A stretch of 64,000 nt of DNA from Colimorpha sp045222295 (GTDB taxonomy: Bacteria > Bacteroidota > Bacteroidia > Bacteroidales > P3). Shown here one piece after another: positions 41,091 to 50,127 of this stretch. The notes below the pieces were generated by a model that was not told the origin of the DNA, made no database searches, and saw only the letters and a list, made by a program, of their open reading frames with translations. Location of the stretch: contig JBGUXP010000003.1 in the NCBI GenBank assembly GCA_045222295.1, positions 124,001 to 188,000 of the forward strand. The letters are read 5' to 3'. A program made the translations under genes and the position numbers. Each line of letters starts with the position of its first letter. Within the stretch, counting starts at the first letter, position 1.

Positions 41091-41120
41091 AAAACCGCCC
41101 CGGCTTGGGGCGGTTTTTTT
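41091..41120 (+). terminator. Rho-independent terminator of the M13 peptidase gene
   Basis: AAAACCGCCCC GGCTT GGGGCGG followed by TTTTTTT, starting 20 bp after the stop. Confidence 0.95.
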
Positions 41121-41160
41121 ATTGCCTCAAAACCCAACTCCAAGTGCATGTTTTTCAGCT

Positions 41161-41224
41161 TGTTCTTATGCTGTTCTTATGTTGTTCTTATGAATGAATC
41201 TAAAGAACAACATAAGAACAGCAT
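41161..41224. repeat. 3 x 11-bp array forming a perfect 22-bp inverted repeat
   Basis: TGTTCTTATGC TGTTCTTATGT TGTTCTTATGA (41161-41193). 41168-41189 is perfectly inverted at 41203-41224 with a 13-nt loop. It sits in a gap of about 200 bp without a gene, between the terminator and the NIF3 gene. Confidence 0.85.
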
Positions 41225-41326
41225 ATTAACAGACTATGAATAAATGAATTATACATCTCCGATTTTTTTATTTTTCGGGGGCAATAAAGAGTACCTTTTT
41301 TCGTTTAAAAAGTTAAAAAAACTGAT

Positions 41327-42112
41327 ATGGAAAAAGCGATTACTATCGGCGAGGTGGTGAGTTGCCTGGACAGTCTCTTCCATCCCGAACTGCAGGAGGA
41401 CTATGACAATGCGGGATTCCTCCTCGGCGACAGCAGCGCCACCTACCGCGGGGCGCTGGTGGCGTTGGACCTGACCCCTGCTGTGATAGAAGAGGCTATG
41501 TCCGAAAGACTTAACCTCATCGTCACCCACCACCCCTTCATCTTCACCGGGCTGAAACGCATCACCGACCGAACGGAGGCTGGTCGTATGTCCATAAAAC
41601 TGATAACGAACGGCATAGCCGTCTATGCCGCCCACACCAACCTTGACAACCTACCATGGGGAGTGAATGGGATATTGAGTGAAAAACTGGGGATGAACGA
41701 CTGCCGGATTCTGAAAGGCGAAGAAACTGGTGCCGGCATGGTGGGCGAGCTGCCCCGGCCCATGGAGTGCGACAAGTTCCTGCTAAAAGTGAAGGAGTTG
41801 ACATGTCAGCCCACCATCCGTACCTCGACCCACGACCCGAAGAAAAAAGTGAAGCGCGTGGCCATCTGCGGCGGCGCAGGAGCCTTCCTCATCGGCGACG
41901 CCATTGCCGCCAAAGCCGACCTATATCTCACCGCCGACATGAAATACCACGACTTCCAACGCGCCGAAGAGCGCATCATCCTAGCCGACATCGGGCACTA
42001 TGAAAGTGAACAATTTGCAAAAGAAATAATTTCTCGCACCATATCAGAAAAATTTAGTAACTTTGCATGCCGAATTTCCCGAAACCAGGGGAGTCTTGTG
42101 CAATATATCTAA
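41327..42112 (+). CDS. NIF3-like dinuclear metal-centre protein
   Basis: 261 residues. Metal ligands: LIVTHHPFIF (HHP, about 64-68), AHTNLDNLPWGVN (about 104), and the C-terminal IGHYESEQF (His, Glu, about 224-228). NIF3/YbgI proteins form hexameric toroids; their substrate is unsettled (DUF34, GTP cyclohydrolase-like has been proposed). The DUF164 protein gene follows after 70 bp, a pairing widely conserved in bacteria. The last codons overlap a TAACTTTGC -7 element for that downstream gene. Confidence 0.93.
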   Translation: MEKAITIGEVVSCLDSLFHPELQEDYDNAGFLLGDSSATYRGALVALDLTPAVIEEAMSERLNLIVTHHPFIFTGLKRITDRTEAGRMSIKLITNGIAVYAAHTNLDNLPWGVNGILSEKLGMNDCRILKGEETGAGMVGELPRPMECDKFLLKVKELTCQPTIRTSTHDPKKKVKRVAICGGAGAFLIGDAIAAKADLYLTADMKYHDFQRAEERIILADIGHYESEQFAKEIISRTISEKFSNFACRISRNQGSLVQYI

Positions 42113-42182
42113 TTGGGTGATAAGTTGATAGGTTGATACTCATATTGGTTTATTGAAATAAAAATATAAAATATACAAATCA

Positions 42183-43007
42183 ATGGCAAAAAAAGTCAGC
42201 ACAAAAAAAACAGGAGAAGAGCAAGTTGAACCCCAGGTAATCCTACGTCCCGACGTAGACCTGGCCATCGAGAAACGCCTCGTGGCTCTCTACACCCTCC
42301 AGAGCGTAGACAGCGAGATTGACAAGATTCAGATTATCCGTGGCGAACTTCCTCAGGCCGTCCAAGATCTCGAAGATGAAATCGCCGGTCTGAACACCCG
42401 CATCGAGAACTTCAACAACGACATCAAGGAGACCGAGACTGCCAACAAAGCCCGCAATGCCGAGGTGGCCGAGCACGAAGAGCAAATCAAGAAGTACAAG
42501 AAGCAGCAGGACAACGTGCGCAACAACCGCGAATATGAGTCGCTGGCCAAAGAGATTGAGTTCCAGAACCTAGAAATCCAGCTCTGCGAGCGCAAGAACA
42601 AGGAAGGTGCTGCCAAGGTGAAAGAACTCAAGGAACACATCACCGCTGCCAAAACCCTCGTTGAGAACCGCACCAAGGACCTCGACGCCAAACGTGAAGA
42701 GTTGACCTCCATCATCTCCGAGACCGAGAAAGACGAGAAACGCCTGCGCGAGAAATCGAAAGAGCAGGAGCAGTATATCGACGAGCGCTACCTGACAGCT
42801 TACAAGCGCATCCGCGGTGCCGCCCGCAACGGCCTCGCCGTCGTCACCATCGACCGTGACGCCTGTGGCGGTTGCTTCAGCAACATTCCTCCCCAGCGTC
42901 AGATGGAAATCAAGATGCACAAGAAAGTCATCGTCTGTGAGAACTGCGGTCGCATCCTCGTCGACGACGACATCGCTGCAAAAGCAAAAGCACAATTGGA
43001 GAAATAA
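42183..43007 (+). CDS. DUF164 coiled-coil zinc-ribbon protein
   Basis: 274 residues. A basic N-terminal tail precedes a long antiparallel coiled coil at about 30-200 (LEDEIAGLNTRIENFNNDIK, REKSKEQEQYIDERYLTAYK). The C4 zinc ribbon is CGGCFSNIPP ... VCENCGRIL (about 228-260). Members of this family are linked by genome context to NIF3 and to RNA or translation quality roles; the function is not firmly known. The stop codon is followed immediately by a 28-bp heptamer array. Confidence 0.93.
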   Translation: MAKKVSTKKTGEEQVEPQVILRPDVDLAIEKRLVALYTLQSVDSEIDKIQIIRGELPQAVQDLEDEIAGLNTRIENFNNDIKETETANKARNAEVAEHEEQIKKYKKQQDNVRNNREYESLAKEIEFQNLEIQLCERKNKEGAAKVKELKEHITAAKTLVENRTKDLDAKREELTSIISETEKDEKRLREKSKEQEQYIDERYLTAYKRIRGAARNGLAVVTIDRDACGGCFSNIPPQRQMEIKMHKKVIVCENCGRILVDDDIAAKAKAQLEK

Positions 43008-43035
43008 GGTTTATGGTTTACGGTTTAAGGTTTAA
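43008..43035. repeat. 4 x 7-bp array directly after a stop codon
   Basis: GGTTTAT GGTTTAC GGTTTAA GGTTTAA, 28 bp, beginning at the base after the DUF164 TAA. Confidence 0.85.
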
Positions 43036-43079
43036 GGGTGCTACGCAGCCCAACGCCGGAAACCGCAGACCAGAAAACA

Positions 43080-43107
43080 TTAAACCTTAAACATTAAACA
43101 TTAAACC
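43080..43107. repeat. 4 x 7-bp array directly before the hutH start codon
   Basis: TTAAACC TTAAACA TTAAACA TTAAACC, 28 bp, ending at the base before ATG 43108. It is an inverted partner of the array at 43008-43035. Confidence 0.85.
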
Positions 43108-44604
43108 ATGATTTACACTTTCAATCCCGAAGAGAAACTCACTCTTGACAAGATTCAAGAGATTATCGATAAAAAGATGACCCTCGCCTTGAGCGACGAG
43201 GCCAAACGCCGCATCGAAAAATGCCGCAATTATTTGAACAAGAAGATGGAAACCCAAAAAGTTCCCATCTATGGTGTCACCACTGGTTTCGGCTCACTGT
43301 GCAACATCAGCATCAGCAAGGAGCAGCTCAGCCAGCTGCAAAAGAACCTGGTGATGAGTCACGCCTGCGGCGTAGGCGACGAAGTACCCCAGGATGTGGT
43401 GCGCCTCATGTTGCTGCTCAAGGCCCAGAACTTCTGCTTTGGATACAGCGGCGCCCAGTTGCAAACCGTGCAGCGCCTCATTGACTGCTATAACGAGGAC
43501 GTGCTTCCCGTGGTCTACCAGCAGGGTTCCCTCGGCGCCAGCGGCGACCTCTGCCCTCTGGCCAACTTGATGCTCCCCGCCATCCTCGGCTTGGGTGATG
43601 TGTACTATAAGGGTCGTCGTTGCGATGTGAAAGAAGTCTATGCCGAGAAAGGCTGGCAGCCCATCGAGCTGCAGAGCAAGGAAGGCCTCGCCCTCTTGAA
43701 CGGCACCCAGTTCATGAGCAGCTTCGCCGTGTGGTCGTTGCTCAAAGCTCGCCGTCTGAGCAAGCAAGCCGACATGGTGCTCAGCCTCAGCCTCGATGCC
43801 TTCGACGGCCGCATCGAGCCCTTCTACGAGTGCCTCCACATGGTGCGTCCCCACAAGGGTCAGCTCGAGACCGCCGAAGCTGTGCGCAACAACCTCGAAG
43901 GCAGCGAACTCATCAAACGCCACAAAGAACACGTACAGGATCCCTATAGCTTCCGCTGCGCCCCGCAGGTGCACGGTGCCGCCAAGGACACCATCCGTTA
44001 CGTCGCCAGTGTCGTCGAGACCGAAATCAACTCCACCACCGACAACCCCATCGTCCTCCCTGACGAAGATATGGTCATCAGTGGCGGTCACTTCCACGGT
44101 GAGCCTCTGGCCATGGTGCTCGACTTCCTGGCCATCGCCGTTGCCGAACTCGGTGCTATCAGCGAGCGCCGCACCTACCAACTTATCGATGCCAAGCGCG
44201 GCTTGCCCAGCTTCCTCGTTGCCAAGCCCGGTCTCAACAGTGGCTTCATGATTCCTCAGTATGCCGCCGCCAGCATCGTCAGCCAGAGCAAGCAGCTCTG
44301 CACCCCCGCCAGCGTCGATAGCATCCCCAGCAGCCAAAACCAAGAAGACCTCGTCAGCATGGGTGGCAACGCCGCCACGAAGTGCTACAAGGTCTGCGAG
44401 AACACCGAGCGCGTGCTGGCCATCGAGCTCTTCAACGCCGCCCAGGCCCTCGACTTCCGTCATCAGGAAGGCCTCAAGAGCAGCCCGAAGATTGAGCAGA
44501 TGGTTGCCGACTACCGCAAGAGCGTCAACTTTGTCGACATCGACCAAATCATGTATAAGCATATCCACTCCAGTGTCCGCTTCCTGCAGGAGATGACGAT
44601 GTAA
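43108..44604 (+). CDS. hutH: Histidine ammonia-lyase
   Basis: 498 residues. The MIO cofactor triad Ala-Ser-Gly is in GSLGASGDLCPLANLML (about 142-158). YGVTTGFGSL supplies the catalytic Tyr, and NGTQFMSSFA and the C-terminal SQNQEDLVSMG are also conserved. The specificity pair in VMSHACG (Ser-His) is of the histidine-lyase kind rather than the His-Leu or Phe-Leu of tyrosine or phenylalanine lyases. The reaction is L-histidine to urocanate plus ammonia. No other hut genes are adjacent. The ATG abuts a heptamer array, so no Shine-Dalgarno sequence is possible. Confidence 0.93.
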   Translation: MIYTFNPEEKLTLDKIQEIIDKKMTLALSDEAKRRIEKCRNYLNKKMETQKVPIYGVTTGFGSLCNISISKEQLSQLQKNLVMSHACGVGDEVPQDVVRLMLLLKAQNFCFGYSGAQLQTVQRLIDCYNEDVLPVVYQQGSLGASGDLCPLANLMLPAILGLGDVYYKGRRCDVKEVYAEKGWQPIELQSKEGLALLNGTQFMSSFAVWSLLKARRLSKQADMVLSLSLDAFDGRIEPFYECLHMVRPHKGQLETAEAVRNNLEGSELIKRHKEHVQDPYSFRCAPQVHGAAKDTIRYVASVVETEINSTTDNPIVLPDEDMVISGGHFHGEPLAMVLDFLAIAVAELGAISERRTYQLIDAKRGLPSFLVAKPGLNSGFMIPQYAAASIVSQSKQLCTPASVDSIPSSQNQEDLVSMGGNAATKCYKVCENTERVLAIELFNAAQALDFRHQEGLKSSPKIEQMVADYRKSVNFVDIDQIMYKHIHSSVRFLQEMTM

Positions 44605-44621
44605 TCGATAGAAACATCTAT

Positions 44622-44653
44622 AAAAAAAGGAGCACAAATGTGCTCCTTTTTTA
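44622..44653. terminator. Bidirectional terminator between hutH and polA
   Basis: AAAAAAAGGAGCACA AA TGTGCTCCTTTTTT, a long A/T-flanked hairpin between convergent genes. Confidence 0.95.
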
Positions 44654-44666
44654 TTTCCAAACTTAG

Positions 44667-47321
44667 TTAATGTGCCTCTAGCCAGTTGTCTCCGACATCG
44701 ATACCCACCTCGATGTCAATTCCCGGTAGCGGGAGGGCCTGCTTCATCTCGCGGGCCACTATCTGACGCACCAGCGCCTCTTCGGGACGGTAGAGGTCGA
44801 ACACCAATTCGTCGTGCACCTGCAGAATCATGCGGGTGCGGAGATGCTGCTGGGTAAGGCAACGATGGATGTTGACCATGGCCAACTTGATCATGTCGGC
44901 CGAAGTGCCCTGGATGGGCATATTGACGGCATTGCGCTCAGCAAAAGAACGGGCGGCAGCATTACGGCTATTGATGTCGGGCAGGTAGCGCCGACGACCC
45001 AGAAGTGTCTGTGCATAACCGCGCTCTCGGGCCGAGGCGACACTTTCGTTGATGAAACGATGGATGTCTGGATACTGCGTAAAATACTCGTCAATCAAGG
45101 CGGCAGCCTCTTTGCGGGGGATGCCGAGCTGTTCGCTGAGTCCGAAGGCCGAGATACCATAGACAATACCAAAGTTGACACTCTTGGCGTTGCGGCGCTG
45201 ATCCTTGGTAACCTCCTCCATAGGCAGGTGGTAGATTTTTGCTGCCGTGGCGGCATGAATATCGAAGCCATTGGCAAAAGCCTCCAGCATGTGGCGGTCC
45301 TTGGCCAACGAAGCGATAATACGGAGCTCTATCTGTGAGTAGTCGGCAGCAAGGAGTTGATAGTCTTTGTCGCGGGCAACAAAAGCACGGCGTATCTCGC
45401 GACCGCGCTCGGTACGGATGGGGATATTCTGCAAGTTGGGACTCGACGAGGAAAGGCGTCCTGTGGCAGTAACCGTCTGGTTGTAGACAGTGTGCAAACG
45501 TCCCGTGGCAGGGTTGATGAGTTTGGGGAAAGAGTCAAGGTAGGTACCCACGAGCTTGGTGAGCGAACGGTATTCGAGGATAAGCGGTATGATGGGGTGC
45601 TTGTCGGCCAACTTGGTAAGCACATCCTCGGCAGTGCTATACTGCTTGGTGGCGGTACGCGGCGGCTTGTCGGTGACCTTCAGTTTCTCATAGAGCACCT
45701 CGCCCAACTGCTTGGGAGAACTGATATTGAAGCTTTCTCCTGCAAGTTCAAAAATCTTTTCCTCGATAGTCATGCGCTCGACAGTAAGCTGTCGGGAGTA
45801 TTCCTTTAGGGCATCGACATCAATACGTACGCCCTCTTTTTCCATATCGATAAGCACGTCGACCAACGGCAATTCCACCTCATAGTAGAGCCGTTCCAAC
45901 TGTGCATCGCGCAGTTTGGCGACCATCAGCGGATAGAGTTGCCATAGGGCGGCTGCCTGAGCCGTACGACCCTGCGGCTCGAAGCCCAGCAGGGCTGAAC
46001 AGATAAAGTCGAGCGAGTGGCGCATTTCGGCATCAATAAGATAGTGCGCCATCTGGACATCAAATATCTGTCCTTGCATCTCAATATTCAGTTCGGACAG
46101 AATATATTTGAGATTCTTGAGGTCGAAACAAAGCTTTGTGGTAGTTGGATTCTCGAGTACAGCGGTAAGACGTGGCAGGTCGAGGTCAGCCACCTTGGCC
46201 ACCCACACAGAATCGGCATCCGTACTCAGCACCACATTGGGGCCATCAACTATCAGCGCCACATCCTTTCCCTCCAATGAAGCCAGCACCGTGGAGGTCA
46301 ACTCATCCTGCTGTACGGCAGGAGCCTGCTGTGACGTGGGTGTCAGGTCGAATAAAGTGGGAGTGCTCAGATTATTCTGAGGGCTCTGATTACTCGGAGC
46401 CTTCTGATGGCCCCAGGCCACCGCCTTCGACGGGTCTTTCACCGTTAGGTCGGTGAACACCTTCTTGGCGAACTGGCGAAACTCCAGCTCGTCGGTGAGT
46501 TCTTTCAACATCTGATAGTCGGGCTCTTCCAGCACAAGATTGTCCTCTTCAAAGGCGATGGGAGCATCTAGGCGGATAGTAGCCAATTCTTTCGAGAATA
46601 AGGCCTGCTCACCATGCTCCTTTACCAAGCAGCGCATCTTATCGTTCTTGATTTCGTCGGCATGCGCCACCATCTCCTCGATGCTGCCAAACTGATCGAT
46701 GAGTTTCTTGGCGGTCTTCTCCCCCACCCCCGGAATGCCGGGAATATTGTCGGAAGCGTCACCCCAGAGACCGAGGAGGTCGATGACTTGACGGCAGTCG
46801 GCGACGCCGAATTTTTCTTTCACCTCCTCTACACCCATAATCGTGTCGGGACGCCCCATGCGGCCGAAGCGGTACATCTTCACCGTCCCTGTCACCAGCT
46901 GTGCGAAGTCCTTGTCGGGGGTCACCATGACAACCTCGTCGAAACCTGCCATCTCTGCCTCATGGCTGAGGGTACCGATGACATCGTCGGCCTCGAATCC
47001 CTCGCAGGTAAGGATGGGGATGCGGAAAGCCTCAATCATCTTCCTCACCCACGGAAGTCCTATCTGGATTTCCTCGGGCATCGCGTCGCGGTTGGCCTTG
47101 TATTCGGCATACATCTCGTGGCGGAACGTAGGCTTCTGCAAGTCGAAAGCCACACCTACATGAGTGGGGCGCTGACTGCGCAGCAGGTCGTAGAGCGTGG
47201 TGGTAAATCCCAGCACGCACGAGGTGTTCATGCCCTTGGAATTGATGCGGGGGTTCTTGTTCAACGCATAGTAGGCGCGATACACCGCCGCCATCCCGTC
47301 TATCAAAAGGAGTTTTTTCAT
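44667..47321 (-). CDS. polA: DNA polymerase I
   Basis: 884 residues. 5'-nuclease domain at 1-290 (LLIDGMAAVYRAYYALN, VMVTPDKDFAQLV, DNIPGIPGVGEKTAKKLI). The middle domain (about 340-490) lacks a clear DxE of the proofreading exonuclease, so it may be inactive. Polymerase domain: LLAADYSQIELRIIASLA, KSVNFGIVYGISAFGLS and VHDELVFD. It removes RNA primers and fills gaps in repair. A 45-bp nonamer array (46363-46407) is read in frame in the linker between the 5'-nuclease and middle domains. The start overlaps the pdxA stop by 4 bp. Confidence 0.97.
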   Translation of the reverse strand: MKKLLLIDGMAAVYRAYYALNKNPRINSKGMNTSCVLGFTTTLYDLLRSQRPTHVGVAFDLQKPTFRHEMYAEYKANRDAMPEEIQIGLPWVRKMIEAFRIPILTCEGFEADDVIGTLSHEAEMAGFDEVVMVTPDKDFAQLVTGTVKMYRFGRMGRPDTIMGVEEVKEKFGVADCRQVIDLLGLWGDASDNIPGIPGVGEKTAKKLIDQFGSIEEMVAHADEIKNDKMRCLVKEHGEQALFSKELATIRLDAPIAFEEDNLVLEEPDYQMLKELTDELEFRQFAKKVFTDLTVKDPSKAVAWGHQKAPSNQSPQNNLSTPTLFDLTPTSQQAPAVQQDELTSTVLASLEGKDVALIVDGPNVVLSTDADSVWVAKVADLDLPRLTAVLENPTTTKLCFDLKNLKYILSELNIEMQGQIFDVQMAHYLIDAEMRHSLDFICSALLGFEPQGRTAQAAALWQLYPLMVAKLRDAQLERLYYEVELPLVDVLIDMEKEGVRIDVDALKEYSRQLTVERMTIEEKIFELAGESFNISSPKQLGEVLYEKLKVTDKPPRTATKQYSTAEDVLTKLADKHPIIPLILEYRSLTKLVGTYLDSFPKLINPATGRLHTVYNQTVTATGRLSSSSPNLQNIPIRTERGREIRRAFVARDKDYQLLAADYSQIELRIIASLAKDRHMLEAFANGFDIHAATAAKIYHLPMEEVTKDQRRNAKSVNFGIVYGISAFGLSEQLGIPRKEAAALIDEYFTQYPDIHRFINESVASARERGYAQTLLGRRRYLPDINSRNAAARSFAERNAVNMPIQGTSADMIKLAMVNIHRCLTQQHLRTRMILQVHDELVFDLYRPEEALVRQIVAREMKQALPLPGIDIEVGIDVGDNWLEAH
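46363..46407. repeat. 5 x 9-bp array inside polA
   Basis: GTGCTCAGA TTATTCTGA GGGCTCTGA TTACTCGGA GCCTTCTGA, exactly 45 bp and in frame; it encodes part of QKAPSNQSPQNNLSTP. Confidence 0.82.
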
Positions 47322-48367
47322 TTCAGCGGATTGGCTGTCAGTTCATCATACTCCTTGCGGTTGCGGAGAATGTTGCATGCCAGATAGACAGCGCTACGCA
47401 TCGACTGTTCGCTAGCCTTGTCTTTACCGGCGATGTCGTAGCCCGTGCCATGGGCAGGACTCGTGCGCACATAAGGCAGGCCTGCGGTGTAGTTGACACC
47501 CTCGGTGAAGGACATCAACTTGAACGGGATGAGGCCCTGGTCATGATAGAGGGCCAAGACACCGTCAAACTTGTTGAACTCAGAGCTGCCAAAGAAACCA
47601 TCGCTGGGGAAGGGACCATAGGCCAGCACACCCTTGCCCTGCACCTCGTCGATGACAGGCTTGATAACCTTCATGTCAAAGTCACCGATGACACCGTTGT
47701 CGCCAGCGTGGGGGTCGAGAGCGAGGACGGCAATCTTAGGAATAGTGATACCGAAGTCTCTCTTCAGGCTCTCGTTCATGAGCATGATTTTATCGTAAAG
47801 GAGATTGTGCGTCAGTGCACCGGGCACATCCTTCAACGCCAGATGGTTGGTCATGATACCGATGCGGATGCGGTCACACACCATCATCATCAGGCTCGAG
47901 CAACCAAACTGGTGCGACAGGTACTCGGTGTGGCCGGGGAAGTCGAAATCGGGGGCCTGTATATTGCGCTTGTTAATGGGGGCGGTGACAAGGACATCCA
48001 CCTTGCCGGCTTTCAGGTCCTCACAGGCTTTGTTCAGGCTCTCGCGCGAGAGGCGTCCCGCAATCTCAGTGCTCTTGCCCAAGTCAATCTTGATTTCCTC
48101 CTGTGTGAGGTTGATGACATTGTACTTGCGGTCCTGCGCCTCGGAGGCATCATGGATGGCGTTGAACGCCATCTCCTGCTGCACGCTCCCCAGCAGTTTC
48201 TTGTGGTAGCTGGCCACTTTCGTGCTGCCATACAGCACCGGCGTACAGACATCGAACATGCGGCTGTCGGCAAAGGTCTTGATGATGGTCTCGTAGCCCA
48301 CACCGTTGATGTCACCGTGCGTGATGGCCACTCTTATCTTTTTCTCTTCGTTATTTTTATTATCCAT
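47318..48367 (-). CDS. pdxA: 4-hydroxythreonine-4-phosphate dehydrogenase
   Basis: 349 residues from ATG 48367 (MDNKNNEEKKIRVAITHGDI). A longer frame to 48427 would begin inside a dispersed repeat and is rejected. PdxA signatures: THGDINGVGYE, VTAPINKR, FPGHTEYLS, ALDPHAGDNG, YHDQGLIPFK, and TSPAHGTGYDIAG. It oxidises 4-phosphohydroxy-L-threonine in the DXP-dependent pyridoxal phosphate pathway. It overlaps polA by 4 bp. The N-terminus opens with THGD, where many homologues have SxGDPxGIG. Confidence 0.95.
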   Translation of the reverse strand: MDNKNNEEKKIRVAITHGDINGVGYETIIKTFADSRMFDVCTPVLYGSTKVASYHKKLLGSVQQEMAFNAIHDASEAQDRKYNVINLTQEEIKIDLGKSTEIAGRLSRESLNKACEDLKAGKVDVLVTAPINKRNIQAPDFDFPGHTEYLSHQFGCSSLMMMVCDRIRIGIMTNHLALKDVPGALTHNLLYDKIMLMNESLKRDFGITIPKIAVLALDPHAGDNGVIGDFDMKVIKPVIDEVQGKGVLAYGPFPSDGFFGSSEFNKFDGVLALYHDQGLIPFKLMSFTEGVNYTAGLPYVRTSPAHGTGYDIAGKDKASEQSMRSAVYLACNILRNRKEYDELTANPLK

Positions 48368-48392
48368 TATTCTTTGAAAATATTTGTTTTTC

Positions 48393-48420
48393 TGTAGTGA
48401 CGCAGCGTGCTGCATCTTAC
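48393..48420. repeat. GTAGNGACG-type hairpin repeat upstream of pdxA
   Basis: TGTAGTGACGCAGC GTGCTGCATCTTAC, a palindromic element related to 8665-8736 and 61440-61468, 26 bp before the pdxA start. Confidence 0.65.
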
Positions 48421-48448
48421 TAATCAATCAATAAATAATCAACAATCT

Positions 48449-49900
48449 TTACTGCATCTGCAAATAGGCATACAGCAGTCTTATGCCGTAGCCGCTGGCA
48501 CCAACGCGGAAGAAATGCTGGGCCTTGGTAAAGTAGGCCACGCCGGCAATGTCTAGGTGCACGTAGGGCACCTCCTTCGCGAAGTGGGCCAGGAACTTGC
48601 CAGCCGTAATGGTGCCTGCCTGCGGCGTGTTGCCACAGTTGCGCAAGTCGGCGAAGTCGCTCTTGATCAGCTCGTCGTACTCCTTCCACATCGGGAATTC
48701 CACCAGACGCTCATACACCTCGTTGCCCACAATCTTGAGCATCTCCAGCTCGCGCTCGGCATTCTGCTGCATGACAGCAATACCGAAGGTAGAGATGGCA
48801 CGGACGGCGGCACCCGTGAGGGTTGCGGCATCGATGATGACGCGCGGTTTGTAGTTCTTTACCGCATAGGCGATGGCATCGGCGAGGATAAGACGGCCTT
48901 CAGCATCGGTATTGACGACCTCTACGGTGGTGCCGTCATACATCGTCAGGATATCGTCGGCGGCATAGGCGTTGAAACCCGGACGGTTGTCCGTCAGCGG
49001 CAGCAGCGCTACCACGTGCACCGGCAACGCATTGTCAGCGGCGGCAAACACCACGCTCGCCATGGTTGCGGCTCCCGCCATATCGCTCTTCATCTCCTGC
49101 ATATAATCTTCCGGCTTGATATTCAAGCCACCAGTGTCATACATGATACCCTTGCCCACCAAAACAATCGGAGAATTCTGATTATTCCGAATACTCGGAT
49201 TATTCGGAGTATATTCCAGCACCACAAACCTCGGGTCGTCCACACTGCCTCGGTTGACAGCCAGAAGACCTCCCATGCGCAGGCTCTCTATCTTACGCTT
49301 GTCCATCACCGTGCACTTCACATTTCCCAAACCCTCGGCCACACTCTGCAGCTCGTCGGCAAAGGCAGCGGCGTTCAGGTCCTGAACAGGGAGGTTCACC
49401 CACTCGCGGCACCAGAAGATGCGGTTCCACAGGCGCTGCTGGGCATCAAGTTCCTCTTGCGAGAAATACACCGAGTTGATTCTCAAATGCCCCACATGGA
49501 AGCACTCCTTCGAGCGAAAACGGTCGAAGCTGTAGTCCGCCAGCGTCAAGCCTTCCACGAAAGCCGCCACCTCTTCGGGCAGCGTGCCCTCGCCGCAGAG
49601 GGCTACCTCTTTGATGCCATCCTTCTCCATCATCTTCAGCACCTCCATGGCCTGACGGCGCAGTGTCTCCTGCACCTCGGCGCCACGGCGCTCGCTGTCG
49701 AACGACACAAAATAGAGCTTCTCCGGCAAACGGTCAAAACTCACGACGAATGCACTCTCACCCTTCCCTCTTTCCGCCTTCACCTTCTCTATCTCACGCT
49801 TCCCCAGCGGCAGGTTGCGCTCCGCACACTCGTCACCATAAAGAAAAATAAAACTCCCCTCGTATTCCTTGGGGTTGATATCCTGCAATGTATAGATCAT
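48449..49900 (-). CDS. pepA: M17 leucyl aminopeptidase
   Basis: 483 residues. The M17 signature NTDAEGRLILADA (about 322-334) and the metal/catalytic lysine loop VGKGIMYDTGGLNIKP are present, with the second metal segment MKSDMAGAA. It removes N-terminal residues from peptides as a hexamer with two metals per site. Just before the GKG loop an extra segment (TPNNPSIRNNQNSP) is encoded by a 45-bp nonamer array (49173-49217). Codons for EKVKAERGKGES near residue 40 may be a decayed heptamer array. Downstream pdxA is 81 bp away. Confidence 0.93.
   Translation of the reverse strand: MIYTLQDINPKEYEGSFIFLYGDECAERNLPLGKREIEKVKAERGKGESAFVVSFDRLPEKLYFVSFDSERRGAEVQETLRRQAMEVLKMMEKDGIKEVALCGEGTLPEEVAAFVEGLTLADYSFDRFRSKECFHVGHLRINSVYFSQEELDAQQRLWNRIFWCREWVNLPVQDLNAAAFADELQSVAEGLGNVKCTVMDKRKIESLRMGGLLAVNRGSVDDPRFVVLEYTPNNPSIRNNQNSPIVLVGKGIMYDTGGLNIKPEDYMQEMKSDMAGAATMASVVFAAADNALPVHVVALLPLTDNRPGFNAYAADDILTMYDGTTVEVVNTDAEGRLILADAIAYAVKNYKPRVIIDAATLTGAAVRAISTFGIAVMQQNAERELEMLKIVGNEVYERLVEFPMWKEYDELIKSDFADLRNCGNTPQAGTITAGKFLAHFAKEVPYVHLDIAGVAYFTKAQHFFRVGASGYGIRLLYAYLQMQ
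49173..49217. repeat. 5 x 9-bp array inside pepA
   Basis: GAATTCTGA TTATTCCGA ATACTCGGA TTATTCGGA GTATATTCC, exactly 45 bp, in frame. Confidence 0.85.
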
Positions 49901-50127
49901 AGCGTCTCTATATTACAATATGTTAATATATATAAAAACGCCCACCAAACCCTTTTATTGTGCCATTTCCGAAAAAATGTAATCAGAGTAGCTTCCCATC
50001 AATAAACTCTTCGAAATAAAGAATCTGTGTGCTGCGAGCTGTGTAGATTTGATTTGTCCTTTGCGTTGTCGGCCGAGCCGACGGCAAACCACGACTTGCG
50101 AAAACGTTCAAGAAACATTAGTAAAGT

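Noticed and set aside
48367..48427. Upstream extension of pdxA
   Set aside because: The extra 20 codons come from a dispersed hairpin repeat; the family starts at MDNKNNEEKK.
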